The notes under the pieces were generated by a model. That model was not told the origin of the DNA and made no database searches. It saw only the letters and a program-made list of their open reading frames with translations. Below, piece by piece: positions 16,889 through 25,671 of a stretch of DNA of 64,000 nucleotides (its first letter is position 1; each line of letters begins with the position of its first letter). The stretch comes from Actinomyces sp. oral taxon 897 (GTDB lineage: Bacteria; Actinomycetota; Actinomycetes; Actinomycetales; Actinomycetaceae): positions 1,550,001 to 1,614,000 of the forward strand of contig NZ_CP027236.1 of NCBI RefSeq assembly GCF_002999235.1. The letters are read 5' to 3'. Position numbers and translations under genes: made by a program.

Positions 16889-18304
16889 ATGCCCAGCGCC
16901 AAGGCCACCCGACCTCCCAGGACCAGCTACCGCTGCACCGAGTGCGGCTGGACCAGCCCCAAGTGGCTGGGACAGTGCCGCGAGTGCCGCGCCTGGGGGA
17001 CCCTGGAGGAGCAGCGCCCCGGGGCCGCACCAGGCGGCGTCGGGGCCCCCGCACTGGCCCGTGCCACCACCCCGGCCACCCCGGCCCTGCCCATTGGACA
17101 GGTCAGTGCCGAGGAGGCCCGGGCCCGCCCTACCGGGGTCGGTGAGCTCGACCGGGTCCTGGGGGGCGGGATCGTGCCCGGAGCCGTCGTCCTCCTGGCC
17201 GGGGAGCCCGGGGTGGGCAAGTCCACGCTCCTGCTCGACGTCGCCGCGAAGGCGGCCGCCGTGTCCCGCTCGCGCGGGGACGGCCCGGTCCTCTACGTCA
17301 CCGGGGAGGAGTCGGCATCCCAGGTGCGGCTGCGCGCCGAGCGGATCGACGCCCTGGACCCGGCTCTCCTCCTGGCCTCCGAGACCACCCTGGAGGCGCT
17401 CCTGGGACACGTGGAGGCGGCCTCCCCCTCCCTGGTCGTGGTGGACTCCGTCCAGACCGTTGCCTCGACCCAGGTCGAGGGCAGCGCCGGGGGCGTCACC
17501 CAGGTGCGGGCCGTGGCGGGGGCCCTTATCGCCGTGGCCAAGGAGCGGGGGATCCCCGTGCTCCTGGTGGGGCACGTGACCAAGGACGGCGGGATCGCCG
17601 GGCCGCGCGTCCTGGAGCACCTGGTGGACGTGGTCACCCAGTTCGAGGGAGACCGCCACGCCCGCCTGCGCCTGCTGCGGGCGGTGAAGAACCGCTACGG
17701 TCCCACTGACGAGGTGGGCTGCTTCGACCTGGGGGAACGGGGCATTGTGGGGCTGGCGGATCCCTCGGGGCTGTTCCTGTCGGCCGCCCGCTCCGAGGTG
17801 CCCGGCACCTGTGCCACCGTGACCCTGGAGGGACGCCGCCCCATGCCCGTGGAGGTCCAGGCCCTGGTGGCGGGGACGAACGCGGGCTCACCACGGCGCA
17901 CCACCTCCGGGGTGGACCACTCCCGGGTCGCCATGGCCCTGGCGGTCCTGGCGGCGAGGCTGAGGGTGGACACCTCCAGTACGGACGTCTACGTCTCCAC
18001 CGTGGGCGGGGCGCGCGCCGTGGAGCCGGCCACGGACCTGGCGGTGGCCGTGGCGGTGGTCTCCGCCGCCCGCGACCTGCCCACCCCGGCGGGGCTGGTG
18101 GCGGTGGGGGAGGTGGGGCTGACCGGGGAGGTGCGGGCCACGGTCGGGGTGCAGCGGCGCCTGGCGGAGGCCGCGCGCCTGGGCTTTGACCGGGCGATCG
18201 TGCCCCTGGCCGGCAGCCAGGAGCTGCGCGCGGTCCCGGGGATGCAGGTCCTGCCGGTGGAGCACGTGGGTGAGGCCGTCGGCGCGGCCCTGCCGCAGGG
18301 GTGA
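16889..18304 (+). CDS. radA: DNA repair protein RadA
   Basis: 471 residues, full length. An N-terminal four-cysteine zinc finger (YRCTECGWTSPKWLGQCREC) precedes a RecA-like ATPase with Walker A GEPGVGKST and Walker B VVVDSVQT, then the RadA-specific KNRYG motif (VKNRYGPTDEVG), and finally a Lon-like domain (STVGGARAVEPATDLAVAVA). RadA promotes branch migration and processing of recombination intermediates. disA follows 94 bp downstream, the common radA-disA pairing; DisA binds branched DNA and RadA can affect its activity. Confidence 0.97.
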   Translation: MPSAKATRPPRTSYRCTECGWTSPKWLGQCRECRAWGTLEEQRPGAAPGGVGAPALARATTPATPALPIGQVSAEEARARPTGVGELDRVLGGGIVPGAVVLLAGEPGVGKSTLLLDVAAKAAAVSRSRGDGPVLYVTGEESASQVRLRAERIDALDPALLLASETTLEALLGHVEAASPSLVVVDSVQTVASTQVEGSAGGVTQVRAVAGALIAVAKERGIPVLLVGHVTKDGGIAGPRVLEHLVDVVTQFEGDRHARLRLLRAVKNRYGPTDEVGCFDLGERGIVGLADPSGLFLSAARSEVPGTCATVTLEGRRPMPVEVQALVAGTNAGSPRRTTSGVDHSRVAMALAVLAARLRVDTSSTDVYVSTVGGARAVEPATDLAVAVAVVSAARDLPTPAGLVAVGEVGLTGEVRATVGVQRRLAEAARLGFDRAIVPLAGSQELRAVPGMQVLPVEHVGEAVGAALPQG

Positions 18305-18398
18305 GGACCGTGTCGCGCACCACGAGTGTCCCCACCCCGCCGCGACACCACTACGATGGGTCGTGTCCCCTGTTGGCCAGCAGCCCCAATGGAGTCCT

Positions 18399-19460
18399 AT
18401 GAGCGACACCGTCCTGCGCGACACCCTCGCCCTCGTCGCCCCGGGCACGGTCCTGCGTGACGGCCTGGAGCGCATCCTGCGTGGGCGCACCGGCGCCATT
18501 ATCGTCATGGGCATGAACAGGACCGTGGAGTCCATCTCCTCGGGCGGCTTCCACCTGGACGTGGAGATATCCGCCGCCCGTCTGCGTGAGCTGTCCAAGA
18601 TGGACGGCGCCGTGGTGGTGGACCAGGCCGCGAGCCGGATCGTGCGCGCCAACGTCCAGCTCCTGCCCGACGCCACCATTGAGACCGCCGAGGCGGGGAT
18701 GCGCCACCGCACGGCCGAGCGCGTGGCCAAGCAGACCGGGTTCCCGGTCATCTCGGTGAGCCAGTCCATGCGGATCGTCTCCCTCTACGTGGACGGCAGA
18801 CGCCACGTGCTGGAGCCCAGCGAGTCCATCCTGGCGCGGGCCAACCAGGCCCTGGCCGCCCTGGAGCGCTACACCTCACGCCTGGCGCAGACCTCCTCGG
18901 GCCTGGACGCCCTGGAGATCGAGGACCTGGTCACTGTGCGTGACGTCACTGTCGTGCTCCAGCTCCTGGAGATGGTGCGTCGCATCACCAGCGACATTGA
19001 CGGCTACATTGTGGAGCTGGGCACGGACGGACGCCTGGTGGCCCTCCAGCTCGAGGAGCTCACCCGCGGCCTCATGGCCCAGCGCGACTACCTCATGGAG
19101 GACTACCTGCCCACGGGCCTGGACGCCACCACGGTGGACGCACGCCTGAAGTGGGTCGGCTCCCCGGCCCTCCTGGACCTGGCCATGGTGGCACGCTCCA
19201 TGGGCCTGGGCGGCCCCGACGGCCAGGAGCTGGAGACCTCCGTCTCGCCGCGGGGCCTGCGGATACTCTCCAAGATACCGCGCCTGCCGATTGTCATGGC
19301 ACGCCAGGTCACCTCGCACTGGAACTCCCTCCAGGGGGTCCTGGGCGCCACCGTGGAGGAGCTGGTGGCGGTGGACGGCATGACGCCCCGCAGCGCCCGG
19401 ATCCTGCGTGACGGCCTCTCCCGCCTGGCTGAGATATCGATTGTGGACCGGTACGCCTGA
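18399..19460 (+). CDS. disA: DNA integrity scanning protein, diadenylate cyclase DisA
   Basis: 353 residues. The DAC domain (about 10-145) has the catalytic DGA motif in KMDGAVVVD and RHR in GMRHRTAERVAKQTGFPV, together with GMNRTVESISSGGFHLD. A helical spine follows, and a C-terminal helix-hairpin-helix domain (ATVEELVAVDGMTPRSARIL) binds branched DNA. It makes cyclic di-AMP from two ATP and slows when it meets recombination intermediates. GGAG seven bases before the ATG is the ribosome-binding site. Transcription with radA is likely. No c-di-AMP riboswitch was recognised in the window. Confidence 0.97.
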   Translation: MSDTVLRDTLALVAPGTVLRDGLERILRGRTGAIIVMGMNRTVESISSGGFHLDVEISAARLRELSKMDGAVVVDQAASRIVRANVQLLPDATIETAEAGMRHRTAERVAKQTGFPVISVSQSMRIVSLYVDGRRHVLEPSESILARANQALAALERYTSRLAQTSSGLDALEIEDLVTVRDVTVVLQLLEMVRRITSDIDGYIVELGTDGRLVALQLEELTRGLMAQRDYLMEDYLPTGLDATTVDARLKWVGSPALLDLAMVARSMGLGGPDGQELETSVSPRGLRILSKIPRLPIVMARQVTSHWNSLQGVLGATVEELVAVDGMTPRSARILRDGLSRLAEISIVDRYA

Positions 19461-19503
19461 GCCGGTCGAGGCGCCCTGGGCCGACACCGGTACCCGCCGT
19501 TGA

Positions 19504-20751
19504 CTACTCAATGACAAAGACCGCGGAGGTGCCCACGTCCGTGCCGCCTACCTGGACGCCGACCCGGTAGGTCCCCGGTGCCGCCACATCCCCGGGGGCG
19601 TTCAGGGAGCCCGGCGGCTGGGGTGCCTGCGTGGTCGGGACGGGCTCCTCGGGCCCCGGGGTGGCGCCTGGCGTCGGGGTGGCGGTGGGCGTCGGCGTCG
19701 GGGTAGGCAGGGCGCAGGTGGTGGACTCCACCCGCCCGTCCCAGACGACCGTCAGCTCCACGGCCTTCCCGGGCCCGATGAGCAGGGGCCGGCTCTGGGC
19801 CTGCCCGGTGCAGGTGGCCGAGGTCCAGATGCTCGACCCCCCCGAGGTAATGAGGGCGGTGAACGTGCCGGTGCCCGCGTCCAGGAGGCAGGGCACGCTC
19901 CCGGTGTTCGTCACGGTGGCGCCCACACTGAGCCCGGCGCCTGCGGGCACCGTCTCGGGGACGCTCAGCGTGGCGCCCAGGGCGCTGGCGGAGCAGGCCT
20001 CCGGGACGGGGTAGGTGGTCACCTGGGCGGCCGCCTCGCGCGCGGCGTCCTGGCGGGCGATCTCCTCGCGTGCCGAGGAGAACCCGAGGACGAGGAGGGA
20101 GACCATGCTAATGACGACGCCGACGGCCAGGGCGCTGACGAGCACCCACCGCAGGGCGTAGTTCGGGCGCCGGGGTACCTGGGTCACCGTCAGCTTGCCT
20201 GTACCGCGGGCCGGCCCGGGGCCGGCTCCCCGGCCCGGGGATGACGCGCGAGCCTTCCCCCGCCCCTGCCCCGGGGCCCGCCCCTGGTCGGTTCCCCGGG
20301 CCCGCGGGGTACGCCGGGGCGCGCGCGCGGGCCGCCCCTGCTGGTGGCTGCTGTCGCGGTTGGCTCGGGCGGTGCCCGGAGACGTCTGCCGACCGCCCGC
20401 CGACGTCGTCCCCCGTGAGCTGGCAGGACGGGAGCCTGCGCCCGCGGCCGGACGAGGCTGGGCGCCTGCGGCCGGACGAGGCTGGGCGCCCGCGGCGGGA
20501 CGGGGCTGGGCGCCCGCAGCCGGACGGGGCCCCTGGCCGTGGGGCTGGGCAGCGCCGGTGCGCCTGCGGTAGGCCGAGCCCGCCGCCCCGCCCCGCCCTG
20601 ACGCCCCGCGGCCCGTTCCGCCCCTGGCCTGACCGGTGGTACTCGGACGTGACTGACGTGACTGGGGTACGCGCCCCGCACCGTGTGAGCCGCCCCGGCC
20701 CGGTGTGCCACCGGAGCGGCGTCCACCGTGTCTACCCTGTCCCTGCGCCAT
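19504..20751 (-). CDS. Single-pass membrane protein with basic repeat-rich N-terminus
   Basis: 415 residues. Residues 1-195 are Arg/Gly/Ala/Pro-rich, likely disordered and strongly basic, with four near-exact AQPRPAAG repeats encoded by 24-bp DNA repeats at about 20450-20525. One membrane helix follows (ALRWVLVSALAVGVVISMV, about 202-222), then an extracellular beta-rich domain of about 130 residues (PETVPAGAGLSVGATVTNTG, two cysteine pairs possible), a TPTPTPTATPTPG linker and a final strand-rich part. The order suggests an envelope protein with a nucleic-acid-like cytoplasmic tail. It follows mutY by 24 bp on the same strand, so the two are probably co-transcribed. Family not recognised. 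Confidence 0.78.
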   Translation of the reverse strand: MAQGQGRHGGRRSGGTPGRGGSHGAGRVPQSRQSRPSTTGQARGGTGRGASGRGGAAGSAYRRRTGAAQPHGQGPRPAAGAQPRPAAGAQPRPAAGAQPRPAAGAGSRPASSRGTTSAGGRQTSPGTARANRDSSHQQGRPARAPRRTPRARGTDQGRAPGQGRGKARASSPGRGAGPGPARGTGKLTVTQVPRRPNYALRWVLVSALAVGVVISMVSLLVLGFSSAREEIARQDAAREAAAQVTTYPVPEACSASALGATLSVPETVPAGAGLSVGATVTNTGSVPCLLDAGTGTFTALITSGGSSIWTSATCTGQAQSRPLLIGPGKAVELTVVWDGRVESTTCALPTPTPTPTATPTPGATPGPEEPVPTTQAPQPPGSLNAPGDVAAPGTYRVGVQVGGTDVGTSAVFVIE

Positions 20752-20775
20752 GGTGCCGACTGTACCGGGCGCCGC

Positions 20776-21915
20776 TCAGGGCAGCCGGTAGGTGGCGCCG
20801 TCGTCGTGGGTGGCAATGAGGCCGTCAGCCAGGAGGCTGGCCAGGACCCGCTCGGGCTGGGCAGGGTCGGGGTGCTGCCCGCGCGCCAGGCTCACACCGG
20901 CAGCGGCGGCCAGCAGCTCACCACGTCCCAGGCCCCGGGCCACCTCCCGGCCTGCTGACGCCTCGGCGTGCTGGCGGCGCAGTCGGTCCATGACCAGGCC
21001 GCGGGCCTGCCGGTCGGTACCGTGCCAGGCCTGGCTGCGGCGACGACGGGCGTGCTTATCCGGTGGGCAACCGGCTGCGAGCCAGGCGCACTCCCGCCTC
21101 CAGGGGCAGGAGGGGCAGGCTGGCTCCCTGACGGTGCACACCAGCGCCCCGAGCTCCATGACGGCCACCGACCAGCGGGCGGCCCGGGCGTCCTCCAGGG
21201 GCAGGAGGGCGGCGGCCCGGTCCCGCTCAGCCCGGACCAGGCTGGGAGCGGGCAGGGCGCTCCCCCCTACCGCCCGGGCCAGGACCCGCCGGACGTTGGT
21301 GTCCAGGGCCAGGGCCCGCCTGCCGTAGGCAAAGGCCAGGACCGCCCCGGCCGTGTACTCCCCCACGCCGGGCAGGGCCAGGAGGGCGTCGGGATCCGCG
21401 GGCAGGACGCCGTCGTACCGCTCGACGACGGCCGCAGCGCACTCCCTGAGCCTCAGGGCGCGTCGCGGGTAGCCCAGACGCCCCCAGGCGTGCAGGACCT
21501 CGGCGACGGGGGCACCGGCCAGGTCCGCGGGGCCGGGCCAGCGTGCCATCCAGGCCGTCCAGGCAGGAGTGACGCGAGACACAGGGGTCTGCTGGCTCAT
21601 GACCTCCGAGACGAGCACGCCCCAGGGCGTGGTACCGGGCCGCCGCCAGGGCAGGTCCCGGGCGTGGTCATGGTACCAGTCGATGACGGCCTGGTCCGAC
21701 GGCGCCCGGTCCGACGGCGCCTGGTGCCGGGCCGCGTCCGCCTGCTGCGGGGGCACACCGCTGGCGCCGTCTGGTACGAGGCCGCGCACCACCGCACCCG
21801 CCTGCTGCGGGGGCACGGCTACCGGCCCCCTGGGCTCAGGCGGGCAGGCCGTCCTCGGTCTACCGGGAGCGGCGGGCCTGGTACCACGACAGTCGGGGCC
21901 GTCGGGCTGGGTCAT
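20776..21915 (-). CDS. mutY: A/G-specific adenine glycosylase MutY
   Basis: 379 residues. The glycosylase starts near residue 72 (QAVIDWYHDHARDLPWRR). SEVMSQQTPVSRV is the adenine-pocket segment, LPGVGEYTAGAVLAFAYG the helix-hairpin-helix, and ALDTNVRRV carries the catalytic Asp. An iron-sulphur loop with Cx6Cx2Cx5C spacing (CTVREPACPSCPWRREC) follows. It removes adenine mispaired with 8-oxoguanine. The first 70 residues are a Pro/Gln-rich extension with two PPQQA copies; a later start could remove it. The C-terminus is short and lacks a clear NUDIX-like domain, as in many actinobacterial forms. Confidence 0.94.
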   Translation of the reverse strand: MTQPDGPDCRGTRPAAPGRPRTACPPEPRGPVAVPPQQAGAVVRGLVPDGASGVPPQQADAARHQAPSDRAPSDQAVIDWYHDHARDLPWRRPGTTPWGVLVSEVMSQQTPVSRVTPAWTAWMARWPGPADLAGAPVAEVLHAWGRLGYPRRALRLRECAAAVVERYDGVLPADPDALLALPGVGEYTAGAVLAFAYGRRALALDTNVRRVLARAVGGSALPAPSLVRAERDRAAALLPLEDARAARWSVAVMELGALVCTVREPACPSCPWRRECAWLAAGCPPDKHARRRRSQAWHGTDRQARGLVMDRLRRQHAEASAGREVARGLGRGELLAAAAGVSLARGQHPDPAQPERVLASLLADGLIATHDDGATYRLP

Positions 21916-22080
21916 TGGGCACCCTCCTCCTGGGCGGGTCCGGGCAACCGCATTAGGCTACAGCCTGGCCACGACGCGGGGCCCGCCCGACGGGGTTCGC
22001 CCCGGTGTCGGGTTACCCCTACCAGGGTTGGCCTGCCAGTAGGATGGTGGCGACAGGCTCCGACCAGGAGGGTATGAGGT

Positions 22081-23667
22081 ATGAGTACACCAGCACCCTC
22101 CCCCGAGGACGCCCCGCTCCAGGGCGCCGCGGCACCCACCACCTCTGTCACCGACCCCGACGCCCTCCCGGATGCCGACCCTGACGCCCACCCGGATGCC
22201 GACCCTGACGCCGACCTCGACGCCCTCCCTGACTCCCCCGTGGCCGACGGCACGGGCACCCAGGGAGGGGCCACTCAGCCCCCGACTCGTGCTGACTCCC
22301 CCACGACCAGCAGCCCGGGCACCACGGGCGCCAGCTCGGGAGCCCCCGTCGGCGCCCCGGCACAGCCCGTGCCGCCAACCGGGCGGACGCCCGGCGAGCG
22401 CGGCACCTACTACCCGGCGCGTCGGCAGACGACCGCGTACGCCGCCTACCTGCTGACGTCCTGGCCCATCCACCTGGGGTTCTTCCTGGTGGTCATCCTC
22501 CTGTGCTCCCTGGGGGCCGGACTGGCGATCCTGTGGATCGGCCTGCCAATGCTGGCAGGCGGCATCACGGTGGCTCGTCACGCGGCGTCCTGGCAGCGCC
22601 GGACCAGTGCCGACCTGACGGGGTATCCCGCCCCCGAGCAGGTCTACGCGCTACCGGACCCGCACGCCCCGCTCCCACAGCGTCTCCTGGTCCTCCTGCG
22701 CGACCCGCAGTCGTGGCGGGACGTGGTCTGGGTGCTCACCGGCTTCTTCGTCTCGGCGCTGACCTGGTGCCTGACCCTGGTGTGGCTGGCCGGAATCCTC
22801 GCCGTGCTGCACGGCCCGGTCACCCTGATCACGCGCCGGGCCCTCCTGCAGTTCGGGGTGTCGACCAGCAGCCTGGGCGATCTGCTCGGCGTACCATACC
22901 CGGGCGCCTTCGACACCCTGCTGGGGATCGGCGTCGGCCTGTTCTTCCTGTTCAGCGCCCCCGCCGTCCTCAGGACGCTGGCCACCACGCAGCTGGCCTA
23001 CGCCGAGAACATGCTCTGCCACCACGCCCGCGACCGCGAGCGGATCGACCGCCTGACGGCGTCGCGCACCTCGGCCCGCAACGCCGAGGCCTCGGCCCTG
23101 CGCCGCCTGGAGCGCGACCTGCACGACGGCCCCCAGCAGCGCCTGGTGCGGCTCAATATGGACCTGGCCCGGGCCCGGCGTCAGGCGGCCACCAACCCCG
23201 AGCGCGCCCAGGAGATTATCGACGGCGCCATGGCCCAGGCCCAGGAGACCCTTGACGAGCTGCGTCAGCTCTCGCGCGGCATCGCCCCGCCGGTGCTCGT
23301 GGACCGGGGCCTGCAGGCCGCTATCGCCGAGGCCGCGGCCCGCTCCGTCGTGCCGGTGACCGTCCACGCCGACCTGCCGACCGTCCCCGTGCACGCGGCC
23401 TCGGCGGCGTACTTCGTGGTGGCCGAGTCGCTGGTCAATATCAACAAGCACTCCCAGGCCTCGACGGCCACGGTCAGCGCCGAGGTGCGTGACGGCGTCC
23501 TGCACCTGGTCGTCGCCGACAACGGCGTCGGCGGGGCCAGTACGGCCAAGGGCCACGGCCTGGCCGGGCTGGTCGAGCGGCTTGACGGCGTGGACGGCTC
23601 CCTGTGTGTCTCCTCCCCCGTCGGGGGCCCGACGACCATCGAGGCGGTAATCCCGTGCGGATCCTGA
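22081..23667 (+). CDS. Sensor histidine kinase with putative-sensor membrane domain
   Basis: 528 residues. The N-terminal 105 are low-complexity with Asp-Ala-Asp-Pro repeats (DALPDADPDAHPDADPDAD). A four-helix membrane sensor follows (about 125-310: IHLGFFLVVILLCSLGAGL, ILWIGLPMLAGGITVARHA), like the actinobacterial 'putative sensor' domain. The HisKA_3 box is ERDLHDGPQQRLVRLNMDLA with His348, and the ATPase domain has FVVAESLVNINKHSQAS, VVADNGVGG and GHGLAGLVERLDG. It overlaps the response-regulator gene by 13 bp, so they form one two-component operon. The signal is probably membrane-derived. Confidence 0.93.
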   Translation: MSTPAPSPEDAPLQGAAAPTTSVTDPDALPDADPDAHPDADPDADLDALPDSPVADGTGTQGGATQPPTRADSPTTSSPGTTGASSGAPVGAPAQPVPPTGRTPGERGTYYPARRQTTAYAAYLLTSWPIHLGFFLVVILLCSLGAGLAILWIGLPMLAGGITVARHAASWQRRTSADLTGYPAPEQVYALPDPHAPLPQRLLVLLRDPQSWRDVVWVLTGFFVSALTWCLTLVWLAGILAVLHGPVTLITRRALLQFGVSTSSLGDLLGVPYPGAFDTLLGIGVGLFFLFSAPAVLRTLATTQLAYAENMLCHHARDRERIDRLTASRTSARNAEASALRRLERDLHDGPQQRLVRLNMDLARARRQAATNPERAQEIIDGAMAQAQETLDELRQLSRGIAPPVLVDRGLQAAIAEAAARSVVPVTVHADLPTVPVHAASAAYFVVAESLVNINKHSQASTATVSAEVRDGVLHLVVADNGVGGASTAKGHGLAGLVERLDGVDGSLCVSSPVGGPTTIEAVIPCGS

Positions 23668-24302
23668 TCGCGGACGACTCGGTCCTGCTGCGCGAGGGCC
23701 TGGCCATGATCCTGGCCGACGACGGCCACGAGGTCATTGGCGGGGTCGGCACGGGCCCGGAGCTGGTGAGCCAGTGCCTGGCCCTGCGTCCTGACCTGAC
23801 GATCAGCGACATACGCATGCCGCCGTCGCACACCGACGAGGGCCTGCGCGCCTGCATGCGTATCCGCGCCCGGTGGCCGCAGGCCCCCATCCTGCTGCTG
23901 AGCCAGTACATTGTGCTCAGCTACGCCACCGACCTGCTGTCCTGCGGCTCGGGTCCCATTGGCTACCTGCTCAAGGACCGGGTCGCCGACCTGGACTCCT
24001 TCCTTGACGCCGTACAGCGGGTGGGCAACGGCGGGATGGTCCTGGACCCGGAGGTGGTGGCGCAGATGATGGGGCGCGGGCGCCGCGACGACCCGGTGGC
24101 CACCCTCACCCCGCGCGAGCGGGAGGTCCTCGAGCTCATGGCCCAGGGGCACACCAACTCGGCCATCGCCAGGCGCCTGGTGGTGACCGACGGGGCCGTG
24201 GAGAAGCACATCCAGCGGATCTTCGCCAAGCTGGGCCTGTACGCCAACGCCGACGTGCACCGGCGCGTGGTGGCCGTGCTCACCCTGCTGGGACTGTCCT
24301 AG
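23655..24302 (+). CDS. NarL-family response regulator
   Basis: 215 residues from the GTG at 23655 inside the end of the kinase gene. The receiver is RILIADDSVLLREGLAMIL, phospho-acceptor Asp52 in TISDIRMPP, then LLSQYIVLSYATDLL and GYLLKDRVADLDSF. The C-terminal LuxR-type helix-turn-helix is LTPREREVLELMAQGHTNSA, then VVTDGAVEKHIQRIFAKLGL. The start is chosen because every member begins VRILIADD. The target is unknown; no transporter follows, and the adjacent 20-bp-period repeat array begins within 10 bp of the stop codon. Confidence 0.94.
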   Translation: MRILIADDSVLLREGLAMILADDGHEVIGGVGTGPELVSQCLALRPDLTISDIRMPPSHTDEGLRACMRIRARWPQAPILLLSQYIVLSYATDLLSCGSGPIGYLLKDRVADLDSFLDAVQRVGNGGMVLDPEVVAQMMGRGRRDDPVATLTPREREVLELMAQGHTNSAIARRLVVTDGAVEKHIQRIFAKLGLYANADVHRRVVAVLTLLGLS

Positions 24303-24310
24303 GTATTCTG

Positions 24311-24410
24311 GCGTACTTCCGGCCGCCGGGGACGTACTCTGGCCGCCGGGGACGTACCTTAGTCATCGGGAACGTACCTTAGTCATCGGGGACGTACTCG
24401 TAGGGTACGT
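24311..24410. repeat. Five 20-bp tandem units carrying GACGTAC
   Basis: GCGTACT at 24311, then GACGTAC at 24331 and 24351, AACGTAC at 24371 and GACGTAC at 24391: an exact 20-bp period. Unit endings are ggccgccggg (twice), agtcatcggg (twice) and a diverged last one. The third and fourth units (AACGTACCTTAGTCATCGGG) resemble the 22-bp family (GAACGGTACTTATTCGTCGC). Confidence 0.85.
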
Positions 24411-24440
24411 CGGCGGCGGCTAAGGTACGTCGCCGCCGAC
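24409..24440. terminator. 10-bp hairpin closing the 20-bp array
   Basis: GTCGGCGGCG (24409-24418) pairs exactly with CGCCGCCGAC (24431-24440) around a 12-base loop. It lies between convergent genes, the response regulator and the SorC regulator, and could end both transcripts. GGTACGT occurs just before and inside the stem-loop, so the last array unit merges with the hairpin. Confidence 0.7.
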
Positions 24441-24471
24441 CAGGAACCGGGAGCCAGAGCCAGGAAGACGC

Positions 24472-25671
24472 TCAGGAGGCCCGCTGGTGGGCGAGCTCCA
24501 GGACGGCGCGCGCCGTGGCGTCGTCGACCACCAGGTCCGTGGCCACCCGGGCCCGCAGCGCGGCCAGCAGCGCCCGGGCCTTTCCGGTCCCGGCCACCAC
24601 GCACAGGCGCCGGGGGATGCGGGCGAGCTGGGCGGGCGTGGGACCCGTGGCCCGGGCGTTGAGGCTGATGTCACGCCAGGAGCCGTCACCGCGCAGCAGC
24701 ACCGTGCACACGTCCCCCACTACCCGCTGACGGCGCAGCACGGCCCGGTCGGAGGCGCTGAGGTGCCCCCCGGCGTACACCTGGGAGGGCAGGGCCCCGT
24801 CCAGGGCGCCGACGCCGAACACCACCAGGCGCGCGCGGCGGGCCACTGCCAGGACCCGCCTGACCGAACGCTCGGACCACATGGCCTCACGGGTGGCCAC
24901 GTGGTCGAAGAACGCCGGCACCGGGAAGGAGATGGTGCGCGCCCCCAGGGCGTCACGCATACGGGAGAGCACCTCGGTGGCGCTGGGGCCCTCGTGCACG
25001 GGGTCCGAGGCGCCATTGAGCTGGACCACGGTGAGCCCGGGCACCGGCCGGGAGGGCAGGACGGCGCTGACCTCTGACATGGTGGTCCCCCAGGCGACGC
25101 CGACCACCACGCCAGGCCCGACGCCGTCACGGCCGACGGGGTGCGCACTGTCCCGCCCACCGGGGTGCACGCCCTGTAGGACCGGCCCGACGCCGTCACG
25201 GCGTGCCCCCGCCTGCTCGGCCAGGTCCGTCACCAGGTCCACCATGTGCGTGGCGGCCACGCCGGCGACCTGCTGGAGGCGGTGGATCTCCGTGGTGCCC
25301 TCACGCACCGGGACGACGCGGGCCCGTACCCCGAAGACCTGGGCCAGGTGGCCCTCCAGGGACCCGGCCCCGCCGGGCTGGACCAGGCTGATACGCACCA
25401 CCCCCTGGGCGCGCGCCCGGGCCAGCAGCCGGGAGACGGTGGAGCGCGAGACCCCCAGGTGGCGAGCGATCACCTCCATGGTCTCGCCCTGGACGTAGTA
25501 CATGGAGGCCGCCTCGTAGGCGCGCACGAGCCCCTCACCGCCCTGGGCGGGACCGCTCCCCCGCCCGGTGGGCCCGCAGGATAACCCGGGCCGGCCCGGC
25601 CCACCAGATCCCGCCACAGGCTCGTCACCGACCACGTCAGCCCCCTGTCGCCTCCTCGGCACGGCGCCCAT
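24472..25671 (-). CDS. SorC/DeoR-type sugar-binding regulator, probable glycerol operon regulator
   Basis: 399 residues. A helix-turn-helix at about 65-88 (EVIARHLGVSRSTVSRLLAR) is preceded by AYEAASMYYVQGETM, the SorC family start. The effector domain shows GVAWGTTMSEVSAVLPSR, VVQLNGASDP, VFGVGALDG and VVAGTGKARALLAAL. An insert of about 35 residues with a repeated RDGVGP splits the effector domain. It is divergent from glpD-glpK, so glycerol-3-phosphate or a related phosphorylated compound is a likely ligand (inference). The first 45 residues are low-complexity and the true start may be internal. Confidence 0.88.
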   Translation of the reverse strand: MGAVPRRRQGADVVGDEPVAGSGGPGRPGLSCGPTGRGSGPAQGGEGLVRAYEAASMYYVQGETMEVIARHLGVSRSTVSRLLARARAQGVVRISLVQPGGAGSLEGHLAQVFGVRARVVPVREGTTEIHRLQQVAGVAATHMVDLVTDLAEQAGARRDGVGPVLQGVHPGGRDSAHPVGRDGVGPGVVVGVAWGTTMSEVSAVLPSRPVPGLTVVQLNGASDPVHEGPSATEVLSRMRDALGARTISFPVPAFFDHVATREAMWSERSVRRVLAVARRARLVVFGVGALDGALPSQVYAGGHLSASDRAVLRRQRVVGDVCTVLLRGDGSWRDISLNARATGPTPAQLARIPRRLCVVAGTGKARALLAALRARVATDLVVDDATARAVLELAHQRAS

